Assembly (NCBI RefSeq): GCF_030867145.1
Contig: NC_134429.1
Location: 18,089,115-18,153,114 of the forward strand
Length of the DNA stretch: 64,000 bases
Reading direction: 5' to 3'
From: Opisthocomus hoazin
Taxonomy: Eukaryota; Chordata; Aves; Opisthocomiformes; Opisthocomidae
A model generated the notes under the pieces. That model was not told where the DNA came from. It ran no database searches and saw only the letters and a list, made by a program, of their open reading frames with translations. The translations under genes and the position numbers were made by a program. This document shows, piece by piece, positions 59,301-64,000 of the stretch. Each line of letters opens with the position of its first letter. Position 1 is the stretch's first letter.

Positions 59301-62300
59301 TGCCATCACGGGAGTGGCATTCGCAACTGTGCGGTGTGACACCAGGGCTCGCCTTTCACCAGCTGGCATTTACAGGGCTCAGCCCTGGCTTTGTAAGGCT
59401 TCGCAGGGCATGGATTGTGGGGATTCCTGTGTGCGAGACTGGAAGTCCCAATCCAGCAACTAAAACCTCATTCAGGACCATGTCTGGTCATGGAAAATTT
59501 TCTGGAGAAGTCAACCGTTAAACTATGAGAAACTGTTGAAAGCAGAGCTAGAAGGGAAGAAGTGTTTTTCCAAGCTCGGATCTCAGGAGGGACTTTGTAA
59601 GAGCAAAGCTTACAGAAATGTCTCGTGCAGTCACGCTGGCTTCGGAGGCTTCGTTCCTGCAAGAAGGCTGAGGGGGAGAGCTGTGAGCAGGGAGGGTGAG
59701 TTTACCAGGACAAGGCTGAGTCAATCTGCTGGAGACAGAGTTCTCCAGCGTGCCTGTGCCCCACACCTGTGAGGGTATGGAGGACCCGAGTCCTCACCCA
59801 GATCAGCAGCAGCTCGGGTGCCTCTCTCCTGCGGACCTGGCCTTGGTGATTTAGGCACTGAGCGTCCCCTTCGTCCCCCCCCTCCCCACAGAGGACCCTG
59901 AGGGGATTGCCAGTGGGGCTGAACTGCACCTCCTCCCCACGCTGCATTAATGGCCTCAGGTTGCGTCAGGGGAGGTTCAGGTTGGATATTAGGAAAAATT
60001 TCTTTACTGAAAGAGTGGTCAGGCGTTGGAACAGGCTGCCCAGGGCGGTGGTGGAGTCACCATCCCTGGAGGTGCTCAAGAAACATGTAAATGTGGCACT
60101 TTAGGACATGGTTTAGCAGGCAGGGTGGTGATGGGTTGACCATTGGACTTGATGATCTTAGAGGTCTTTTCCAACCTTAATGATTTGATGATTCTATGAG
60201 TGTAAGAGCCAGGCTGCTGCCAGCCTTGCCTTGTCCTCACCGCCGGCCCTGCGCTGGGGACTTCTCTCCTTATGCTCCGAGCTAAGCTGGCAAAGCTTCG
60301 CAGTAGGCTCCTAAAGCCTCTTGGCTTCCCTGACGGGAAAGCCCCTGTAGAAGCGGAGCTTCACCGGCCGGGTGAAGCCTGCAGAGGCTCCAGCCCGCGA
60401 GCGGGCAGGGGCAGCCACGTTGTCCTCCCTGCTCTGTCCGTCTGCGGCACGGCACGGACTGCGAGCCGCGCTCGGCTCTGCGGTCCTGAGCCTGCTTCTG
60501 TCTCCCACAGGGCGAGCTGCCACTCAACGCCATCCAAGTGCTGTTTGAAGAGAACGAGAAAACCTCCTTTTTAATAGAAGGTGCGTGTCCGGCGTGCCGA
60601 GGGGTGGGCTGGCAGCAGCCCCAGAGGTCTCTGGGGTGAGGCTGGTTTGGTGAAGCTGCTGTGGCCGTCTTCCCGGCTGTGATGGCCCCCGTCCTGCGTT
60701 CAGCCTGGTGCCAACGGTCGGCACCGAGAGCAGAGCGTTGCCGTCGTCCCTGCGCCGGTGTCAGGGTCTCCAGACCCCAGGGGAACGCGGGGAGGGATGG
60801 AGCAAGGGGATTCGCGTGGGTTTCTGAAGGAAGCAGCACAGGCTCTAGGTCAAAGCCAGCAACAGCAGCGAGGGATGTTTTTACAGGCCGGCTGATCAAC
60901 TCGATCCGGGTGATCTGCCGCAGCTACGATGATTACCGGGACTGGCTCTACTGTCTCAAAACAGCCCAGTTTCGAAACGCCGACTCCTCCCTCTCCGGAT
61001 CAGAGAGTTTCTCGGGATCAAAGCTGCCACACCCCGGCCAGGTAACAGAAGTCGTGGGTTTGCGTGGTAATCCATAGACGTTTCGCAGGACTCCCGTCCG
61101 TCCTGTCTCTGGCCGTGCGTGAGTGCTCCTGTGACACAGCAGGCTGGCATCAGGCCGCTGTTCGGAGGCTGGCATGAAGCTGCTCATCCCCGCAAATTAT
61201 TTTGAAGCCCTATGGGCATATGTCATATTAAATTCCTTCGAAAGCAGACCCCTGGCCACAGACTGTGACGGTGCTGTGCAGTGAGGCATTGGCACAAGGA
61301 TGTTAACAGAGTCTTGCAAGGAAGGAGAGACCCACCCTGCCAGCACTGCAGCCGGATGGGGTCAGGGTGCCTGAGCACCCATCTCCTCACTGACCTTCGT
61401 CATTTGCCCCCGTCACCCCTGCAAGCCGTACTCAGCCGCCTTCTGAGCCCTCGAGGGCAGCAGACTGTGCCGAACCGGGCATGGCTGCCCCGGGCAGCTG
61501 CTGGCCATGCCAGCCCGGACCCAGATCTGGCCCTGGGATGTGGGCACGGAGGGCTGGGCTGGCCCGGCCATGCTCAGGCAGGAGATGGGGCTGGGGCTGT
61601 GCAGAGTTCACTCTGAGGGTGACGGAGCCCTGGCCCAGGCTGCCCAGGGAGGCTGTGGAGTCTCCTTCTCTGGAGATATTCCAGACTCGCCTGGACGTGG
61701 TGCTGTGCAGCCTGCTCTGGGTGACCCTGCTTCGGCAGGGGGTTGGACTGGGTGACCCACAGAGGTCCCTTCCAACCCCCACCATTCTGTGACTCTGTGA
61801 TTCAGAGGGCCGTTCCTACACGCTGTTCTTCTCCCCCCGTTAGTTTGCCAGCAGCGCGAGCGGGTCGCTGACTTCTGATGGCCGTACAAACTCCTGGGCG
61901 TCGGGAGGGAGAGTGGCCACCTTGACGCACCTCTCCCAGAACAGCGGCTCTCTCCCCGACGGACAGTCCTTCGTGCTGATGCCTGAGAGCAGGGTGCTCG
62001 AAGACCCCCTCTCCCCTGGCTATTCCCAGCCTCTCCATGTAAGTGAACCCCCCAAAAGCCTGGGGTGCATGCGGGGACAGATGCTGCCTGTGAGCAGAGC
62101 GGTCTATCCGGGTGCCCGGGTGGGCTGAGCTTGGGTGGTCGGTGCTTGCTGTGCGAGTCCATGCCTGGAGCCTGTATTTGTCCTGGCTCAGCTTTGTCAT
62201 TGCTGATAAGGGAAGAGTCCCGTCCCAAAACTCCCCTCTGCGTGAGGATTGTTGGTACAGATTGCAAAATGGCAAACGGGTCTGCTCAAAGGTCAGGGAA

Positions 62301-63490
62301 TCCCAAAGTAAAAGCCCGTGGTGGGTGGAGGTGATGGGTTAGGCAGGCCTTTCTGCAGCGCTTGTACGTGCGGGGGTGTCTGCGTGCACGGGGAGCCGCG
62401 CGCGGGGCCGGCCGCAGGACCGTGCCGACGCACCCGCGCAGCGCGATGCCCGCCGCAGCAGCCCGAGCACTGCGGCTGGGTCTGCGGCCCCGGGGCCGGC
62501 CGGAGGAGAGCCAGCTCGGGGGTCTGTCTTCTCCTTTCAGTGCTTGGCACACGCCAGCCGGCCGAGCACGGGGCTGCCGGCGCAGGACCCGCGGAGGGGT
62601 GGCAGCGGTAGGAAGTCCAAAGGCAAATGCGGGCCCTGCGGCCAGCAGCTGCCCAGCCAGGACACGGAGAGGACCATCTGCAGCCTCATCGATGAAAACC
62701 CCAACGGCGAGCTCCTCTCCTCGGTGTACAACGAGCCCTACTCGGCACACGGCTCGCAGCATCACCCGGCAGCTCCCCTGCCACGCGTGGACCTGGGCGA
62801 TGTAAGGGGCCGGGGGGCGGTGGGGCTGCAGAGGAACGGGTTCGCATTTTCCCTGCGGTGCTGCTGGCAGGAATAGCCACCCTGGCTCTAGAGCCGGCGT
62901 GAAATCCATTTCTGTTTGAAAACGGCCCATGGGAGGTGAGTTTAAACACAGCAAACGGAACGACGTCTCTTGGAGCCCGGAGATGCCGGGTGCTAATTCC
63001 TGAGGCAGCACGAGCACCAGTGCTCTGCGAGTGGGAGTGTTACTGCTTCACAGGACACAGCCTCATCTTCCGAGGGTTTTCCAGCATGTGCCCATCACCG
63101 GTGTAGTGTGTGACGCCATGTTTCCCTCCCCACGATGAGTGTGCATCTGCCTTACGCCCAGGGAAGTCCCCCTGTTAGCACAGACGGCCGCGGGCAGGAG
63201 CCAGCCCCGCCATCCCTCGGGGCTGAGCAGCGTTTGGGACTCGAATCGCGGGGAGATTCCCCACTCCGATCCCTCCCGGGGATGAATTCCCAGTTGGGAA
63301 CAGCATGTCACGTTCCTGTTTCAATTCTGCCTTTTAGCTGAACAGATGGACCTTGGTGGGAAGTCAGCCCTCGACAGCTTCCAGCTCCCTGGAGAAGCCG
63401 GCCATGCCCCGCTCGCCCGTGTCCGCCGATCCCTGCAAGCCCGGCTCGCCCAGCGCTCGCAGCGCGGCAGGCTCCAGCTTCAGGGACGAG
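41119..63490 (+). CDS. PLEKHN1: PLEKHN1, pleckstrin homology domain protein N1 (first 13 exons, 3' end outside window)
   Basis: Also known as CLPABP, a cardiolipin- and phosphatidic-acid-binding PH protein linked to mitochondria and mRNA granules in mammals (established knowledge). Thirteen exons join in one frame: 41119-41198, 42773-42872, 48393-48539, 48905-48985, 50463-50550, 54302-54426, 55168-55317, 55537-55617, 60511-60580, 60887-61041, 61844-62038, 62541-62801 and 63338-63490, totalling 562 codons. The N-terminus [11 protein letters not shown] carries an MGNxxC myristoylation/palmitoylation-type motif like the mammalian one. Two PH-like segments follow: about 95-200, ending [12 protein letters not shown], and about 248-345, ending [12 protein letters not shown] Ser/Pro-rich tail begins after about 345. 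The second intron needs a GC donor. The last exons lie beyond 64000. Confidence 0.94.
42773..42872 (+). CDS. PLEKHN1: PLEKHN1 coding exon 2
   Basis: Residues 27-60: [15 protein letters not shown], then [13 protein letters not shown]. Acceptor cctctatag. It must end at aggaaag|gcaagt: only this GC donor joins in frame to [11 protein letters not shown] of the next exon. The GT four bases later shifts the frame. Confidence 0.88.
42873..48392 (+). other. PLEKHN1 intron 2
   Basis: About 5.5 kb between a GC donor and the exon 3 acceptor. No repeat of the CR1 type, no exon and no RNA gene recognised; a short G-run near 47090. The long open frames (for example 47031-47882) are products of high GC content. 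Confidence 0.6.
48393..48539 (+). CDS. PLEKHN1: PLEKHN1 coding exon 3
   Basis: Exactly 49 codons: [40 protein letters not shown] and VKFKFQHCQ, the entry to the first PH-like segment. Acceptor ttggtgcag, donor GTAAGC. Confidence 0.94.
48905..48985 (+). CDS. PLEKHN1: PLEKHN1 coding exon 4
   Basis: Exactly 27 codons: [20 protein letters not shown] and SNGLTYQ, core strands of the PH-like fold. Acceptor ttctgcag, donor GTAGGG. Confidence 0.94.
50463..50550 (+). CDS. PLEKHN1: PLEKHN1 coding exon 5
   Basis: [20 protein letters not shown] and QEDHAFRVA plus one base. Acceptor cttacgcag, donor GTTGGTG. Found because the mammalian GLLPLTELSV block had to lie between exons 4 and 6. Confidence 0.92.
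50551..54301 (+). other. PLEKHN1 intron 5
   Basis: About 3.75 kb. Contains one sense CR1 (52712-53133). No further exon recognised. Confidence 0.6.
52712..53133 (+). mobile_element. CR1 LINE fragment, 3' end, in PLEKHN1 intron 5
   Basis: Sense orientation, starting near ggaacatctctcctacgagg and ending ccattctgtgattctgtgat. Keeps an uninterrupted ORF2 C-terminal frame of about 120 codons ([40 protein letters not shown]). Confidence 0.93.
54302..54426 (+). CDS. PLEKHN1: PLEKHN1 coding exon 6
   Basis: [20 protein letters not shown] and YHLEKQ, including the C-terminal helix (with its Trp) of the first PH-like segment; ends LDLPFLSQ. Acceptor atacctag, donor GTTGGTG. Confidence 0.93.
55168..55317 (+). 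CDS. PLEKHN1: PLEKHN1 coding exon 7
   Basis: Exactly 50 codons: a variable linker ([20 protein letters not shown]), then the conserved [12 protein letters not shown] that opens the second PH-like segment. Acceptor gtccctag, donor GTAGG. Confidence 0.92.
55537..55617 (+). CDS. PLEKHN1: PLEKHN1 coding exon 8
   Basis: Exactly 27 codons: [20 protein letters not shown] and RSGLCFK. Acceptor tcccaag, donor GTAAGT. Confidence 0.94.
56690..56970 (+). mobile_element. CR1 LINE fragment, 3' end
   Basis: Sense orientation. Features gtggctttaaactaagaaag, agcaacctggtctggttgaa, cccttccaacccaaagcatt and a mixed tail gattctgtgattctatg. A subfamily like that at 15177-15675. Confidence 0.92.
57803..57985 (-). 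mobile_element. CR1 LINE fragment, 3' end, antisense
   Basis: Begins ggaatcacagaatcacagac and ends near ggcagcctgggccagggctc. Very similar to the first 180 bases of the copy at 27547, including tcacccagcccagccccctg. Confidence 0.9.
58931..59012. repeat. G-rich minisatellite, four units of 20-21 bases
   Basis: Units resemble gggctgagaagggggtgcag, with variation at a few positions, in PLEKHN1 intron 8. The G runs could form G-quadruplex structure in the sense transcript. Confidence 0.75.
59951..60200 (+). mobile_element. CR1 LINE fragment, 3' end
   Basis: Sense orientation, tggcctcaggttgcgtcagg to gatgattctatgag. Closely matches the copy at 28779-29034 in sequence and truncation point. Confidence 0.92.
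60511..60580 (+). CDS. PLEKHN1: PLEKHN1 coding exon 9
   Basis: [20 protein letters not shown] and LIE plus one base. Acceptor gtctcccacag, donor GTGCGTG. Preceded by a 4.9-kb intron that holds three CR1 copies. Confidence 0.93.
60887..61041 (+). CDS. PLEKHN1: PLEKHN1 coding exon 10
   Basis: [40 protein letters not shown]: the C-terminal helix of the second PH-like segment and the start of the Ser-rich tail. Acceptor tttttacag, donor GTAACAG. Confidence 0.94.
61610..61803 (+). mobile_element. CR1 LINE fragment, 3' end, next to PLEKHN1 exon 11
   Basis: Sense orientation, from actctgagggtgacggagcc to accattctgtgactctgtga. Ends about 40 bp upstream of exon 11, so it sits within the usual branch-point zone. 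Confidence 0.92.
61844..62038 (+). CDS. PLEKHN1: PLEKHN1 coding exon 11
   Basis: Exactly 65 codons, Ser/Gly-rich: [20 protein letters not shown], ending [12 protein letters not shown]. Acceptor ccccgttag lies only about 40 bp after a CR1 3' end; donor GTAAGTG. Confidence 0.9.
62541..62801 (+). CDS. PLEKHN1: PLEKHN1 coding exon 12
   Basis: Exactly 87 codons: [20 protein letters not shown], a Cys/Lys-rich patch, then [20 protein letters not shown] and RVDLGD. Acceptor ctcctttcag, donor GTAAGG. Less conserved than the PH regions. Confidence 0.87.
63338..63490 (+). CDS. PLEKHN1: PLEKHN1 coding exon 13 (last inside window)
   Basis: Exactly 51 codons: [40 protein letters not shown] and SSFRDE. 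The join VDLGD-LNRWTL fits the LDLTQLHRLSLE region of the mammalian tail. Acceptor ccttttag, donor GTACCC. Confidence 0.85.
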
Positions 63491-63771
63491 GTACCCTGCG
63501 CGTTTGCTGCTGCTTGCGGCTCTGACTCAGCACACAGGCGTTTGGCTCCAGAAATCGTGCCTGGGGCCATTTCTTTTCCTGCTGTCTGCCCAAGCGAGCG
63601 GGATGTGGAAACGCGAAGCCTGCGTTTCGGGGTAGGGCAGGGCACACAGCGTAGTTCTCTGTTTTTTCAAGCCAGGGCAGAGTCGGAGGGGAACAGGTTT
63701 CCCCTGTCTTATCACTGGATGCCGGCATCACAACAATCCAAGGAAGAGCCAGAAACTGCAAGACAAAGGCA

Positions 63772-64000
63772 GAGAATCACAGAATCACAGAATCACAGAA
63801 TAGTAGGGGTTGGAAGGGACCTCTGTGGGTCATCTAGTCCAACCCCCCTGCCGAAGCAGGGTCACCTACAGTAGGCTGCACAGGATCTTGTCCAGGCGGG
63901 TCTTGAATATCTCCAGAGAAGGAGACTCCACAACCTCCCTGGGCAGCCTGTTCCAGTGCTCCATCACCCTCAGAGGGAAGAAGTTCCTCCTCATGTTCAG
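63772..64000 (-). mobile_element. CR1 LINE fragment, continues past window end
   Basis: Antisense in PLEKHN1 intron 13; begins gaatcacagaatcacagaat, then ggaagggacctctgtgggtc, and still reads as CR1 (ccctcagagggaagaagttc) at base 64000. Confidence 0.92.

Larger units (their letters stand above)
55618..60510 (+). other. PLEKHN1 intron 8
   Basis: About 4.9 kb holding three CR1 fragments (56690-56970 sense, 57803-57985 antisense, 59951-60200 sense) and a G-rich minisatellite (58931-59012). No exon recognised in between. Confidence 0.6.

Noticed and set aside
63126-63204. Possible exon after the acceptor-like ttacgcccag near 63160
   Set aside because: Exon 12 joins the exon at 63338 in frame, matching the family tail, and no good donor with conserved coding was seen.
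1-64000. CRISPR arrays, operons, rRNA, tRNA, bacterial or phage genes
   Set aside because: None seen. The tandem repeats are minisatellites without spacers, and the gene structure is vertebrate throughout.

Overview
This is a window of a bird genome, probably from a small, GC-rich chromosome. The evidence is many 5'-truncated CR1 LINEs with the avian 3' signature (octamer-type tails such as tctgtgattctgtgat), very GC-rich CpG-island promoters, and multi-exon vertebrate genes. Three neighbouring genes can be followed exon by exon: NOC2L (minus strand, 5' half only), KLHL17 (plus strand, complete from the conserved ATG), and PLEKHN1 (plus strand, 5' part only). This order and orientation match the NOC2L-KLHL17-PLEKHN1 block known from mammals (human 1p36). 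The species cannot be fixed from the window alone.

Layout. 1-12807: NOC2L exons 10 to 1 on the minus strand, 395 codons; later exons lie before base 1. 12590-13700: a CpG island and head-to-head promoter shared by NOC2L and KLHL17, with GC boxes, a CACGTG E-box and a C20 tract. 13321-24140: a long first intron of KLHL17 with three CR1 copies. 24141-33260: eleven KLHL17 coding exons (590 codons plus stop) encoding a BTB-BACK-Kelch protein. 33261 to about 36715: probable 3' UTR. 36716-41118: intergenic DNA with an AT-rich island near 39050-40010 and a 550-bp CTGCC-type minisatellite just before the PLEKHN1 promoter. 41119-63490: thirteen PLEKHN1 coding exons (562 codons), after which the window ends in an intron holding another CR1.

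How sure. Every exon join was checked by hand for reading frame, splice dinucleotides and agreement with the remembered family sequences. All three chains stay open across all joins. Two introns (KLHL17 24395-24810 and PLEKHN1 42873-48392) keep frame only if a GC-AG donor (GCAAGT) is used.

Functionally these are unrelated housekeeping or tissue genes: a nucleolar ribosome-biogenesis and histone-acetylation regulator, a neuronal actin-binding Cullin-3 adaptor, and a lipid-binding PH protein. I found no CRISPR, operon, tRNA, rRNA or exotic system. The most notable features are the two GC-AG introns, a CR1 that abuts and may supply part of the splice acceptor of KLHL17 exon 6, an isolated near-identical 27-mer repeated 775 bp apart downstream of KLHL17, and the promoter-proximal minisatellite.
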